A stretch of DNA of 64,000 bases from Bacteroidales bacterium (GTDB taxonomy: Bacteria > Bacteroidota > Bacteroidia > Bacteroidales > JAADJA01), in assembly GCA_021740645.1 (NCBI GenBank), contig JAIOZL010000017.1, positions 1 to 64,000 on the forward strand, read 5' to 3'. The notes beneath the pieces are model-generated. The model worked only from the letters and a program-made list of their open reading frames with translations, was not told the DNA's origin and did not search any database. A program made the translations under genes and the position numbers. The stretch's first letter is position 1, and each line of letters starts with the position of its first letter. Shown piece by piece: positions 17,707 to 26,908 of this stretch.

Positions 17707-19545
17707 TTGACTGCAAAAAATATATACTACGATCAGCTCGACCCCGTGATTAAAACCTTGCCGGGCAAGCCCGGGATTTACCAGTATTTTGATAAGAATG
17801 GGAAGATCTTATATATTGGGAAAGCAAAAAACCTCAAAAAGCGGGTTTCATCCTATTTTACTAAAGATTCACAATTAAGTGGGAAATTGAGGGTGTTGGT
17901 TGGGAAAATTGCAGAAATAAGGCATCTGGTTTTAGACACTGAACTGGATGCTCTATTGTTGGAAAATAACCTGATTAAAAAGTATCAGCCCCGATATAAT
18001 GTATTGCTAAAAGATGACAAAACCTTCCCATGGATCTGCATTAAAAACGAACCTTTTCCAAGGATCTTTTCCACCCGAAATGTTTACCGGGACGGATCCA
18101 TCTATTTTGGGCCCTATGCTTCGGTTAAAATGATGAATACCTTGCTTGACCTGGTCAGGCAATTGTATCCATTGCGAAGCTGTAATTTAAAACTTACCAA
18201 AGAAAATATTAAAAAGAAAAAGTTTAAGGTCTGCCTCGAGTATCATATTGGAAACTGTCTTGGCCCATGCGAAGGTTTGCAAAAAACTGAAGATTACGAA
18301 TCTACCATTAATGAAATAAGGGAAGTGATTAAAGGGAATATCAACACTGTAATTAACCAGTTGAAAAACCTGATGAATTCCTATGCCGAATCCATGGAAT
18401 TTGAAAAAGCCCAGGCAGTAAAAGAACGTCTCGAACTCTTACAAAAATACAGGAGTAAATCCACTGTGGTTAACCCCAAAATTGAACATGTGGATGTTTT
18501 TTCAATTCTGACTGATGACGAAGCAGGATATGTAAATTATCTTAAAGTGGTGGATGGGGCTATTGTACAGTCGCACACCATGGAACTGAAGAAAAAACTT
18601 GAAGAGAATGATGAGGAATTGCTTGTACATGCCATTATTGATACCCGTGAAAGATTTGAAAGTACTGCAAAAGAAATAATTATCCCGTTTAAAACAGGAA
18701 CCAAACTTCCTTATCCACAGGTTACCATCCCTTTAAGGGGTGATAAAAAACAACTACTTGACCTTTCCGCAAGAAATAGCAAGTTCTATAAGTTGGAAAA
18801 AGAGAAACAGAAAGAACTTATTGATCCCGATAGGCACGCAAACCGAATTATGGTCACGATGCAGAAAGACTTAAGGATGAAAGAGGAACCAAGGGTGATT
18901 GAATGTTTTGATAATTCCAACACCCAGGGAGATTATCCTGTGGCTGCTATGGTTTCCTTTAAAAATGGTAAACCCAATAAAAAAGAATACCGACATTTTA
19001 ATATTAAAACGGTGGAAGGCCCAAATGATTTTGCCTCCATGGAGGAAGTAATTTACCGGCGTTACAAACGGCTTTTGGATGAGAAAAAATCCCTGCCGCA
19101 ATTAATCGTGGTAGATGGGGGTAAAGGACAATTAAGTTCTGCGGTTAAAAGTTTGGATAAATTAAATCTGAGGGGAGAGATCAGCATAATTGGCATTGCA
19201 AAAAAACTTGAAGAGATTTATTATCCGGGCGACTCATTTCCTTTATACCTGGATAAAAAGTCGGAGACTTTAAAAATTATCCAACGCTTGCGTGATGAAG
19301 CCCATCGGTTTGGAATTACCCACCACCGTAAAAGGTTGGAGAAGGGAACGGTTAAATCTGTGTTAACCGAAATCGATGGAATTGGCTATAATTATGCCCA
19401 AAAATTACTGTGGAAATTCAAATCAGTAAAAAAAATTGAGAAAGCTTCTCTATCAGAATTGCAAGATGTTATAGGACTGGTCAAAGGAAAAATTGTATTT
19501 GATTTTTTTAAGGAGAGGCAGCAGGCTGCAAAAACTAAGGAGTAA
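17707..19545 (+). CDS. uvrC: Excinuclease ABC subunit C
   Basis: The 612-residue repair nuclease makes both incisions around UvrAB-marked lesions. The GIY-YIG domain (about 14-95) has GIYQYFDKNGKILYIGKAKN; a Cys-rich segment follows (CNLKL through CLEYHIGNCLGPC); the UVR motif lies near 205-240; the RNase H-like 5' nuclease includes ECFDNSNTQGDYPVAAMV and VVDGGKGQL; the tail holds helix-hairpin-helix motifs. The start is TTG 17707; the next Met lies well after the GIY-YIG motif. It is co-directional with thiL. Confidence 0.96.
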   Translation: MTAKNIYYDQLDPVIKTLPGKPGIYQYFDKNGKILYIGKAKNLKKRVSSYFTKDSQLSGKLRVLVGKIAEIRHLVLDTELDALLLENNLIKKYQPRYNVLLKDDKTFPWICIKNEPFPRIFSTRNVYRDGSIYFGPYASVKMMNTLLDLVRQLYPLRSCNLKLTKENIKKKKFKVCLEYHIGNCLGPCEGLQKTEDYESTINEIREVIKGNINTVINQLKNLMNSYAESMEFEKAQAVKERLELLQKYRSKSTVVNPKIEHVDVFSILTDDEAGYVNYLKVVDGAIVQSHTMELKKKLEENDEELLVHAIIDTRERFESTAKEIIIPFKTGTKLPYPQVTIPLRGDKKQLLDLSARNSKFYKLEKEKQKELIDPDRHANRIMVTMQKDLRMKEEPRVIECFDNSNTQGDYPVAAMVSFKNGKPNKKEYRHFNIKTVEGPNDFASMEEVIYRRYKRLLDEKKSLPQLIVVDGGKGQLSSAVKSLDKLNLRGEISIIGIAKKLEEIYYPGDSFPLYLDKKSETLKIIQRLRDEAHRFGITHHRKRLEKGTVKSVLTEIDGIGYNYAQKLLWKFKSVKKIEKASLSELQDVIGLVKGKIVFDFFKERQQAAKTKE

Positions 19546-19580
19546 AATATTCTTTCTATTTTTACGAATCTAAATTGCAA

Positions 19581-20180
19581 ATGATGAAGTTTACAATATT
19601 ATCCATAATTTTTATATTAAGCTTTTCTACACTTATTGCTCAGGAATTTAAAGGTGGAGTTTTAGGAGGGCTTGCCACAACAGAAGTTTCTGGCGATAGA
19701 TTACAGGGGCCAAATAAGGCTGGAGTATATGCAGGTGTTTTTGTCAACCGCTACTTTACCCCCACATCATCCATTCAAATGGAACTTGATTTTATTCAAA
19801 AGGGCAGCCGTGAAAATCCTGATTCAACTAATAATTTTCATTCCTATCTGTTGCGTGTGAACTACGTGGAAATGCCTGTTCATTATCGTTATGATTTTCA
19901 TGAGAAAGCATGCTTCGAGGCAGGTTTATCTTTAGGAGTACTTATCCATGATTATGAGTTGGCTGACGGCTATGAATGGGTCTCAGGCCAGGAAATGGGG
20001 CAGTTTGATTTAAGTGCAAATATTGGCGTTTTTTATTCTTTGACGGAAAGGCTAAGGATAAATGTAAGATACTCCAATTCTGTTTTACCGATTAGGCCCC
20101 ACCCCGGAGGTGCTACCTGGAGGGCTGATAAAGGCCAATACAATGAAGTGCTGAGTTTTGTTCTCTTTTACGAATTGTAA
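19581..20180 (+). CDS. PorT-like outer-membrane beta-barrel protein
   Basis: The roughly 199-residue protein has a signal peptide ending LIAQ and then alternating hydrophobic and polar strands (for example GGVLGGLATTEVSG, VYAGVFVNRYFTP, YVEMPVHYRYDF) as in the small eight-strand barrels of the PorT/OMP_b-brl_2 family. The last residues (EVLSFVLFYEL) look like a terminal beta strand. ATG 19581 is preferred over the TTG six bases earlier, since it starts the lysine-hydrophobic signal sequence. Its role is unknown. It is convergent with the haem lipoprotein gene, the stops being 1 bp apart. Confidence 0.75.
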   Translation: MMKFTILSIIFILSFSTLIAQEFKGGVLGGLATTEVSGDRLQGPNKAGVYAGVFVNRYFTPTSSIQMELDFIQKGSRENPDSTNNFHSYLLRVNYVEMPVHYRYDFHEKACFEAGLSLGVLIHDYELADGYEWVSGQEMGQFDLSANIGVFYSLTERLRINVRYSNSVLPIRPHPGGATWRADKGQYNEVLSFVLFYEL

Positions 20181-20181
20181 T

Positions 20182-20790
20182 TTAGTCAATAGAGAAAAAT
20201 TTTATTCTGATCAAACCCCTGAAATCTCCATCACGATAGCCCACTGCTTTGTCATCCGGATAAAAATTTTTAATTTCTGAATAGTAATCTGGAGGGATAT
20301 TTTCCACAGCGCCATGGCATAAAAGGCAAGCCGGATTTACTTTCATTGGTTTGTAATAATAATAAAAATTTTCCCCTGAGATAGAAATATTTTGAATGTA
20401 AAATTCAGGCAGAGGTTCATTGTTCTTCGCAAAAGAATCAAAATGGGTCAATGCTAACTTTTCGTATTCATCAGGAGCATTGGATTTATTCCGGTATTTA
20501 AGGGTAGTGCGTTTAATATCAAGTTTAAGGTCGGTTGATTTTGCAACCAGATCGGTAAGCTCTATAGCTCTCATATTGCAAACTTCAATGGCTTCTGATA
20601 TTCCGCCTTTTTTTATGGCAGCCTGAAGTTCGGATTGCAAAGTTTCTATCAGATCTTTGGCAACCTGATCACCAATAGGTCTGATAATTGCAGTTTCTGC
20701 TTCATTCGCCTCGGTAATTTGATTCTTTTTTAAGGCACAGGAAGATATCAGAATAGTTAAAAAGACGAATAAAAACAAATACCGGATCAT
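20182..20790 (-). CDS. DUF3365 (Tll0287-like) c-type haem lipoprotein
   Basis: The 202-residue protein begins with a lipoprotein signal (lipobox ISSC, Cys 17). The remainder matches the DUF3365/Tll0287 haem-sensor-like domain: CNMRAIELTD, a TTLKYRNKSNAPD-like stretch, the haem c motif CLLCHG and a C-terminal YRDGDFRGLIRIKF. Such proteins bind haem c outside the cytoplasmic membrane and are suspected redox or gas sensors. It sits 23 bp downstream of the zinc-ribbon gene in the same direction. The exact role is not known. Confidence 0.75.
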   Translation of the reverse strand: MIRYLFLFVFLTILISSCALKKNQITEANEAETAIIRPIGDQVAKDLIETLQSELQAAIKKGGISEAIEVCNMRAIELTDLVAKSTDLKLDIKRTTLKYRNKSNAPDEYEKLALTHFDSFAKNNEPLPEFYIQNISISGENFYYYYKPMKVNPACLLCHGAVENIPPDYYSEIKNFYPDDKAVGYRDGDFRGLIRIKFFSID

Positions 20791-20813
20791 GGAAAAGAAA
20801 TTTATATTAATAT

Positions 20814-21212
20814 TTAAAATATGGTTGAAAGATTTATAAAATCAATATACTCAGCAGAATCATCACCAAAAATTTCCATGGTTTCACCTATAATCTTATA
20901 GGTGCTTTCTTCTCCTGCAATTCGTGAAAAAAGAACTACAAATTCATTGAGGTTTTCATCAATCATAATTATCCTTGCCAATCTTTTATGCACATCTGAG
21001 TCAAGTTCAGAATGGCAAATAGGGCAAAAGAATTCTAACTCCTGGCCTTCATCAAATTCAAAGCCCGGATGTTTTTTAATGGTATAGTTCCCAAGGTCAG
21101 GATGCAATGATATTAGTCCAACTTTAAATTCAGCAGTCCTGACTGAGAATATTACACAGTCATTTAATGAAAGGTAGCCATTGCAGTGCGGGCAAATATA
21201 ATTGATGTTCAT
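20814..21212 (-). CDS. Zinc-ribbon-like conserved hypothetical protein
   Basis: The 132-residue soluble acidic protein has two Cys pairs, CPHC at residues 7-10 and CPIC near 63-66, about 52 residues apart, which suggests one zinc ribbon. The region between is a beta-rich stretch and the tail is acidic (AGEESTYKIIGETMEIFGDD). No signal peptide is seen. It precedes the haem lipoprotein gene by 23 bp and is probably co-transcribed with it. I do not recognise a characterised family. Confidence 0.6.
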   Translation of the reverse strand: MNINYICPHCNGYLSLNDCVIFSVRTAEFKVGLISLHPDLGNYTIKKHPGFEFDEGQELEFFCPICHSELDSDVHKRLARIIMIDENLNEFVVLFSRIAGEESTYKIIGETMEIFGDDSAEYIDFINLSTIF

Positions 21213-21282
21213 AGCACTTGTTTTAGGGTTTGAAAAAGCACTTTAAATATACAAAATATTTTAATGAAATCAAGTTTTAGAA

Positions 21283-21321
21283 ATAAAAAAAACCTTTATC
21301 AAAAAATAACTGATAAAGGTT
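21283..21321 (-). terminator. Rho-independent terminator of the kor operon
   Basis: On the minus strand an 11-bp perfect stem (AACCTTTATCA with TGATAAAGGTT, arms 21311-21321 and 21291-21301) with a 9-nt loop is followed by six Ts and then ATTTC. It lies 20 bp past the last gene of the operon. Confidence 0.85.
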
Positions 21322-21340
21322 CTCTTTAATTATATAAATA

Positions 21341-21892
21341 TTACACCAGGCTCACCTCTTCCACTATTTCAAGGCCTCTGGTAATCGCTTTTTCATTATC
21401 AGGGATCATGTGGTGATACCTCGGTGGGAGTGATTTTTTAAGCCCTTTGATCACATTTTCAAGCTCAACTATAGGCCTGACTTTCAGGTATCCACCCAGT
21501 ACGATCATGTTAAATATCTTGGGTAGTCCAAGGTTTGCAGCTTCTTTACTGGCTTCAATTTTATAGATATTGATGTCTTTTCTTGCCGGATGCCGGGTAA
21601 TACCATTTGGATCATATAACAAAACTCCACCTGGTTTAACATGAGCTTCAAATTTGTCCATGGATTGCTGATTAAGAATAATTGCAGCGTCGTATTCGGT
21701 AAGGATGGGAGAAGATATCCTGTCATCACTTAGAATAACTGTTACGTTAGCGGTTCCACCCCGCATTTCAGGCCCATAAGAAGGCATCCAGCTAACTTCC
21801 TGATCCTGCATAATTCCTGAATATGCCAGTATTTTTCCCATAGAAAGGACTCCCTGTCCTCCAAATCCTGCAATTATAATTTCTTCAGTCAT
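21341..21892 (-). CDS. korC: 2-oxoacid:ferredoxin oxidoreductase gamma subunit
   Basis: The 183-residue gamma subunit has the family start IIIAGFGGQGVLSMGKILAYSG and the WMPSYGPEMRGGTANVTVILS block. It is last in the operon ferredoxin-alpha-beta-gamma and is followed by a clear terminator. It forms part of the enzyme converting 2-oxoacids and CoA to acyl-CoA, CO2 and reduced ferredoxin. Substrate preference (2-oxoglutarate or branched-chain 2-oxoacids) cannot be read from this subunit, so the gene symbol is the commonest one only. Confidence 0.85.
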   Translation of the reverse strand: MTEEIIIAGFGGQGVLSMGKILAYSGIMQDQEVSWMPSYGPEMRGGTANVTVILSDDRISSPILTEYDAAIILNQQSMDKFEAHVKPGGVLLYDPNGITRHPARKDINIYKIEASKEAANLGLPKIFNMIVLGGYLKVRPIVELENVIKGLKKSLPPRYHHMIPDNEKAITRGLEIVEEVSLV

Positions 21893-21990
21893 TTTGTATT
21901 CTTATATTTTTGATCAATTTGATTTACCTAAATTATCCGGTGTTAACCTTTAAATCTCATTTATTGGTTCCAGGTTCAAGATTCTCAATT

Positions 21991-22782
21991 CTACTTCTCC
22001 ACCAACTTGCCATCCACTTTAATATCTCCCAGTGGGTAGTATGGAAACATGTTATCAACCATCCACTGATTGGCTTGTACGGGAGCCATCTTCCAACCTG
22101 AATTACAATTCGATACAATTTCGATAAAGGTCAATCCCTTTTTCTCATGCTGTAATTCTATTGCTTTTTTGACTGCTTTTTTGGTTTTACGCACATTAGC
22201 AGGTGTGTGTACAGCTTGCCTGGTGACAAAATGTGTTCCGGGTAATTGAGCCAATAATTCAGTAATTTTCAATGGATGCCCCATCATTTCGAGGTCCCTG
22301 CCAAAAGGTGATGTTGAGGATTTCATTCCGGGCAGCGTAGTAGGCGCCATCTGGCCACCAGTCATACCGTATATACCATTATTAATAAAAAATATGGTAA
22401 AGTTTTCCCCTCTGTTAGCAGCATGTATGGTTTCTGCAGTACCAATTGCTGCAAGGTCGCCATCTCCCTGGTAGGTGAAAACTGTTTTTTCCGGCATCAG
22501 GCGTTTTATCGCAGTGGCAAGTGCAGGGGCACGTCCATGAGCTGCCTGCTGCATATCGATATTCATAAATTCATAAGCCAAAACTGAACATCCAACAGGA
22601 GCTACACCAATAGTTGTTTCAGCCAGTCCCATTTCCTCTATAACCTCCATGATGATCCGATGTGCTGTTCCGTGTCCACATCCCGGACAGTAACTTAGTA
22701 CTTTATCGGTCATCAGGTCGGTTTTTTTATAAACCAGATTTTCAGGTTTTATAATATCGGATTTTGTAATTGTTCCTTCCAT
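21991..22782 (-). CDS. korB: 2-oxoacid:ferredoxin oxidoreductase beta subunit (ThDP-binding)
   Basis: The 263-residue beta subunit holds the thiamine-diphosphate motif YQGDGDLAAIGTAETIHAAN, followed by FINNGIYGMTGGQMAPTT. CPGCGHGTAHR near residue 34 marks the family. It begins 5 bp after the alpha gene stop, so the subunits are translated together. Confidence 0.88.
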   Translation of the reverse strand: MEGTITKSDIIKPENLVYKKTDLMTDKVLSYCPGCGHGTAHRIIMEVIEEMGLAETTIGVAPVGCSVLAYEFMNIDMQQAAHGRAPALATAIKRLMPEKTVFTYQGDGDLAAIGTAETIHAANRGENFTIFFINNGIYGMTGGQMAPTTLPGMKSSTSPFGRDLEMMGHPLKITELLAQLPGTHFVTRQAVHTPANVRKTKKAVKKAIELQHEKKGLTFIEIVSNCNSGWKMAPVQANQWMVDNMFPYYPLGDIKVDGKLVEK

Positions 22783-22787
22783 CGCAA

Positions 22788-23873
22788 TTAGCCTTTAATA
22801 AATTTTTGTTTCAAAACTTCAGCAACCTCAGCCGGTGAAGGGATGATACCTCCCATTCTTCCATAATGTTCTACCGGAACTTTTCCTTCAACAAATAACT
22901 TGATATCTTCCACCATTTGACCCGCACTCATTTCAACCGATAATATACCTTTCACCTTTCCGGCTAGTTTAAGCAATTCTTTTTGTGGAAAGGGAAATAA
23001 GGTGATAGGTCGCAGTATGCCTACTTTGATTCCTTTTTTACGTAACAATTGCATTGATTTCTGGCAAATCCTTGAACTTGTTCCGTAGGCAACAAAAAGG
23101 TATTCCGCATCCTCGCAATTTATGGTTTCAAAACGTGCTTCAGTATCCGCTATCTTCTTGTATTTTTCCTGAAGTTTGATATTGTGCCGTTCATGACGTG
23201 AAGGGTCAAGATCCAGGGAAGTGATGATATTTCTCTCGCGGCCATTCAGTCGACCTGTGGTAGCCCATGGATATTTTTCAATAATTTCAGCTTCAGTTAA
23301 CCGGGGTACCTGTTCATCAATTTCAACTTTTTCCATCATTTGTCCGATGGCACCATCAGAAAGCACTAAAACCGGAGTCCTGTATTTAAAAGCCAGGTCA
23401 TAGCCTAGGGCAACAAAATCGTACATTTCCTGAACGGAGGAAGGAGCCAGTGTAATGAGTTTATAATCGCCATGTCCACCCCCTTTTGTCGATTGAAAAT
23501 AATCGGACTGAGCGGGCTGTATGGTTCCTAATCCGGGCCCGCCACGAACAACATTTAATAACAGGCATGGCAGTTCGGCACCAGCTAAATAGGAGATACC
23601 CTCCTGCATTAAACTTATACCAGGGCTGGATGAGGATGTCATTACTTTCTTGCCACAACCCGCGCCACCATATAACATATTGATGGAGGCCACTTCACTT
23701 TCCGCCTGTAAAACTACCATTCCGGTTCTTTCGTGTGGCTTTTCAGCCATTAAGTATTCCATTACTTCTGACTGGGGTGTGATAGGATAACCAAAATAGC
23801 CATCAGTGCCTGCCCTGATTGCGGCTTCACCAAAAGCTTCGTTCCCCTTCATTAATCTTAACTCTTTTGCCAT
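22788..23873 (-). CDS. korA: 2-oxoacid:ferredoxin oxidoreductase alpha subunit (VorB/KorA type)
   Basis: The 361-residue alpha subunit begins with the family signature MKGNEAFGEAAIRAGTDGYF and includes YPITPQSEVMEYL. It carries the pyrimidine-binding domain (about 1-200) and a transketolase-C-like domain (about 240-361). Close relatives are annotated both as 3-methyl-2-oxobutanoate (VorB) and as 2-oxoglutarate (KorA) enzymes, so the substrate is left open. It is preceded by its ferredoxin subunit gene (20-bp gap). Confidence 0.85.
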   Translation of the reverse strand: MAKELRLMKGNEAFGEAAIRAGTDGYFGYPITPQSEVMEYLMAEKPHERTGMVVLQAESEVASINMLYGGAGCGKKVMTSSSSPGISLMQEGISYLAGAELPCLLLNVVRGGPGLGTIQPAQSDYFQSTKGGGHGDYKLITLAPSSVQEMYDFVALGYDLAFKYRTPVLVLSDGAIGQMMEKVEIDEQVPRLTEAEIIEKYPWATTGRLNGRERNIITSLDLDPSRHERHNIKLQEKYKKIADTEARFETINCEDAEYLFVAYGTSSRICQKSMQLLRKKGIKVGILRPITLFPFPQKELLKLAGKVKGILSVEMSAGQMVEDIKLFVEGKVPVEHYGRMGGIIPSPAEVAEVLKQKFIKG

Positions 23874-23893
23874 ATTGAAATTTCTTTTCTGTA

Positions 23894-24115
23894 TTAAACT
23901 TTAACCCGATAGACTGTTATTACTCCGTCAGGGCATACAATTGCACAATTGGTGCAACCGGTACACTCATCTTTCACATTTTGCATATAATGATAGCCCT
24001 TGCCGTTTACCGCATCCACCATTGAGATGGTTTCTGTTGGGCAGGCATCCAAGCAAACTTCACAGCCTTTGCAGCGTTCAATATCAACGACGATATCTCC
24101 TTTAACTTTTGCCAT
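23894..24115 (-). CDS. korD: 2 x [4Fe-4S] ferredoxin subunit of 2-oxoacid oxidoreductase
   Basis: The 73-residue delta subunit has two cluster motifs, CKGCEVCLDACP and CTGCTNCAIVCP. It leads the operon and should pass electrons from the thiamine centre to a soluble ferredoxin. No separate pore gene or Rnf/Nfn genes are in the window. Confidence 0.92.
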   Translation of the reverse strand: MAKVKGDIVVDIERCKGCEVCLDACPTETISMVDAVNGKGYHYMQNVKDECTGCTNCAIVCPDGVITVYRVKV

Positions 24116-24145
24116 ATCCTGTTACTGTTTTTAAAATAACAATGG

Positions 24146-24174
24146 CGAAAGTACAGAATTTTACTTGAAACAAA
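24146..24174 (-). promoter_or_regulatory. Possible promoter of korDABC
   Basis: On the minus strand TTTG (24171-24174) is followed after 17 bp by TACTTTCG, one mismatch from TAnnTTTG. The -7 box lies about 30 bp before the korD ATG. The spacing is slightly short, so support is moderate. Confidence 0.4.
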
Positions 24175-24287
24175 TCAAGTTTGTACCTATATTTTCGCTA
24201 AAAAGAAATTAATTTAAATAGGGTTTAAATAAGAAAAGTAAATTGCATTTCCTGAAAAAATGAAAGATCGCTAAGTATTTCCGGAAT

Positions 24288-25604
24288 CTACACCGGATGA
24301 TCCTCATTAAACTGCTTTAAACGGTATTCGAGATCAGGAAATTGCTCACGCTTCACAAGTGATACACAAGCCCTTACCCCTTCGAGGCGAGTACTTCCGG
24401 TGATTGCAAGAGAAATAGCACTGATGCCATAATATACTAATTCATTAAGCAGTTCTTCCCCTGTAAATCCAGGATAGGAAAAAGTAAAATAAAAGCCATC
24501 GGCAATAGGTTCACCTTCATCTTTATCGTATACGATTTTAAATCCATTGTCGGTGAATATTTTTTTCATGATCTTCGCCTTCTCTCCATATTCTTTTACT
24601 ACTTCCACAAAATCATATTTGCCATCATTCACAGCTTTTAAAATTGCAGCAAGTGCGTACTGTGGTGTATGTGCTGTTCCCGAGCTAATGGAATAGATTG
24701 TCCCAAAGATCATCGCTTTTCCAACTTCTTCGAACTTGTAATATCGACGCAAGTCAGGTGCTTTGGTATGGAATAATTTGTCGGAGATCACCATCATACC
24801 AACTCTTTGTCCGGCATAGCTAAACGCTTTGGAGCTTGATATCAATAACACATAATTATCCGTATAATGGGCTACGGTAGGCTGGTAAGGTGGTTCCCCA
24901 GGTTTGGAATAGTCTTTTCTGAAATCCATTCCGAAATAGGCCAGGTCTTCAATGACTGTAACATTGTATTTCGTAGCTAATTCGCCAATAGTTTTCAGCT
25001 CCTTTTCTGTAAAACAAATCCAGGAAGGATTATTGGGATTACTATAAAGAATAGATGAAATTTTACCTGATTTTAGATAGGATTCTAGTTTGGGGCCCAA
25101 TTTATCTCCCCGGTAATCATATACGTCAAACGTTTTATAATCATGGCCAAGCACAGTACACTGCTGTTTTTGAACAGGAAATCCGGGGTCAATAAACAGT
25201 GTTCCCTCTCGGTTAGCATACATTCTGTTGATGGTAAGAAAACATGCAAAAGCACCCATCATTGAACCCACGGTTGGGATACAACCTTCTACATCTACAT
25301 TGACGTTTAGAAACAATTTTACAAACCTTGATATTTCTTTTTTAAGCTCGGAATAGCCAAAAATATCTGGATAGATTGAAGCAACCCCTTTTTTTAAAGC
25401 TTCAATTTCGGCCTCAATACCAATTTGGGTGGGAGGGAGGCCGGGTATCCCCATTTCCATGCGGATAAACTTTTCACCCGTGGCATTTTGAATATTGTCA
25501 ACTAACCTTTTTATCTCACGGATGGTTGCAATACCCACACTGGGTAATCCACTTTCCTTTATTTTTTGGGTGACGATGCTGTAATCTATAGGTGTGTTTT
25601 TCAT
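24288..25604 (-). CDS. PLP-dependent class I/II aminotransferase
   Basis: This 438-residue fold-type I aminotransferase has SNPNNPSW (near 188), D220 with DLAYFGMD for the PLP nitrogen, and K259 in SSSKAFSYAGQR as Schiff-base lysine. It ends with a small domain lacking obvious insertions. Substrate cannot be stated; placement directly upstream of the oxoacid oxidoreductase (171 bp gap, same strand) suggests it supplies 2-oxoacids from amino acids, which is inference. A TTG-N17-TATTTTTG promoter precedes it. Confidence 0.8.
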   Translation of the reverse strand: MKNTPIDYSIVTQKIKESGLPSVGIATIREIKRLVDNIQNATGEKFIRMEMGIPGLPPTQIGIEAEIEALKKGVASIYPDIFGYSELKKEISRFVKLFLNVNVDVEGCIPTVGSMMGAFACFLTINRMYANREGTLFIDPGFPVQKQQCTVLGHDYKTFDVYDYRGDKLGPKLESYLKSGKISSILYSNPNNPSWICFTEKELKTIGELATKYNVTVIEDLAYFGMDFRKDYSKPGEPPYQPTVAHYTDNYVLLISSSKAFSYAGQRVGMMVISDKLFHTKAPDLRRYYKFEEVGKAMIFGTIYSISSGTAHTPQYALAAILKAVNDGKYDFVEVVKEYGEKAKIMKKIFTDNGFKIVYDKDEGEPIADGFYFTFSYPGFTGEELLNELVYYGISAISLAITGSTRLEGVRACVSLVKREQFPDLEYRLKQFNEDHPV

Positions 25605-25643
25605 TGTGTATTAAGTATCGATTTGATTATTATATTCAATTAC

Positions 25644-25671
25644 CAAAAATATAAAATAATTAAAGCTCCAA
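25644..25671 (-). promoter_or_regulatory. Possible promoter of the aminotransferase gene
   Basis: Minus strand TTG (25669-25671), 17 bp, then TATTTTTG (25644-25651), 39 bp before the ATG. Spacing is a little short of the consensus. Confidence 0.45.
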
Positions 25672-25749
25672 TGGATTTTATAGATGATTTGTGCTTGTTT
25701 AAAATGGGTTTAAACTGTAGCAATTTTATATTTAATTTTACGAATACTA

Positions 25750-25757
25750 TATTTTTG
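25750..25757 (+). promoter_or_regulatory. Putative -7 box of the porin gene
   Basis: TATTTTTG fits TAnnTTTG and lies 18 bp before the porin ATG. The -33 TTG is not evident. Confidence 0.4.
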
Positions 25758-25775
25758 TAACTCAACGTCGAAATA

Positions 25776-26807
25776 ATGAAGTCAAAATTTATCCTCTTTC
25801 TTCTTTGTGTAGCATTTTCAGGAGTTTCTCAAAACACATCCCAGTTAGTAAATAAAGAAAGTTCAAGTTATGTCTTTGGCCAGATTTATACCGATTTCAG
25901 GTATTGTTTTCAAGATAATTACCAACCCCGCGCCGCTTTTAACTTTAATCAGGGAATAATCGGATACAGACACCAGCTATCCGATAAACTGAGCGGTATT
26001 ATTATGTATGATGTTACAAGGACAACCCACTTTTACGAAATTACCGATACTGCTGGAAATCCGATGAACTATGATTATTTTGAGGGGAGCAAATATACAG
26101 CATACCTAAAAATGGCGGAAATTAAGTGGAGCATTAACGACTACCTTGATTTACGGGTTGGGCAATTATTGAATACGCAATATTTAACCTTTCAGGATAA
26201 GTTTTGGGGCTACCGTTTTGTGGATGTAACTTACCAGGAAAAATACCGCCTGGGTATGCCGGCTGATTTCGGGGCCCAACTGGATTTAAAAATCAAGGAT
26301 AAATTTCTTAACCAATTTTCCATTGTAAATGGCGAGGGGCCTTTCCGTCATCAGGATGAAAATGGGAAATTTATTTTCTCCAACAACATGCAATATTATC
26401 CTACCAAGCAGATCACCCTAAAGTTATATGTGGATTATGGGGCTTCGCCTGATACAGCAGAAAACAGGAAAGATAAATCAGTGATATCTGGATTTGCTGG
26501 GTATAAAACGGATAAATTCAGAATTGGGGGTGAGTATACTTATGTTACTAATTTCGGGTATTATGATAAAACCAACTATTATGGGTACTCTGTTTATGGA
26601 GGAGTTATTTTGACTGAGAAGTTCCAGTTATTAGCCCGATACGATCATTTGGATATGAGCCTTCCTGAAGAAGATAATTTTTTGGATTATTATATTCTTG
26701 GGTTTCAATATGAACCTGAAAAGAAGTTTACCACCTCTGTGAACTTCCGCTATTTTTCCATTGATAAACTACCTTTTATTTATTTTAACTTTGGCCTGAA
26801 GTTTTAA
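25776..26807 (+). CDS. Outer-membrane porin-like beta-barrel (phosphate-selective porin O/P-like)
   Basis: The 343-residue protein has a signal peptide (cleavage near SGVSQ) and then many alternating beta strands with aromatic girdle residues (for example QIYTDFRYCFQ, KITLKLYVDYG-like stretches), ending in FIYFNFGLKF with a terminal Phe typical of barrels. The pattern fits porins of the O/P type. Substrate is not known. It is divergent from the aminotransferase gene and upstream of the dipeptidase, so it may import peptides or acids (inference). Confidence 0.7.
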   Translation: MKSKFILFLLCVAFSGVSQNTSQLVNKESSSYVFGQIYTDFRYCFQDNYQPRAAFNFNQGIIGYRHQLSDKLSGIIMYDVTRTTHFYEITDTAGNPMNYDYFEGSKYTAYLKMAEIKWSINDYLDLRVGQLLNTQYLTFQDKFWGYRFVDVTYQEKYRLGMPADFGAQLDLKIKDKFLNQFSIVNGEGPFRHQDENGKFIFSNNMQYYPTKQITLKLYVDYGASPDTAENRKDKSVISGFAGYKTDKFRIGGEYTYVTNFGYYDKTNYYGYSVYGGVILTEKFQLLARYDHLDMSLPEEDNFLDYYILGFQYEPEKKFTTSVNFRYFSIDKLPFIYFNFGLKF

Positions 26808-26908
26808 AATGAAACGGCTTATTGGATCAAAACCTCTGAGCCGAGCAAGCAGTGTTTCGATAGCATTATTATTGCATTATTTGTTTATAAAATATTATTA
26901 ATACGACT

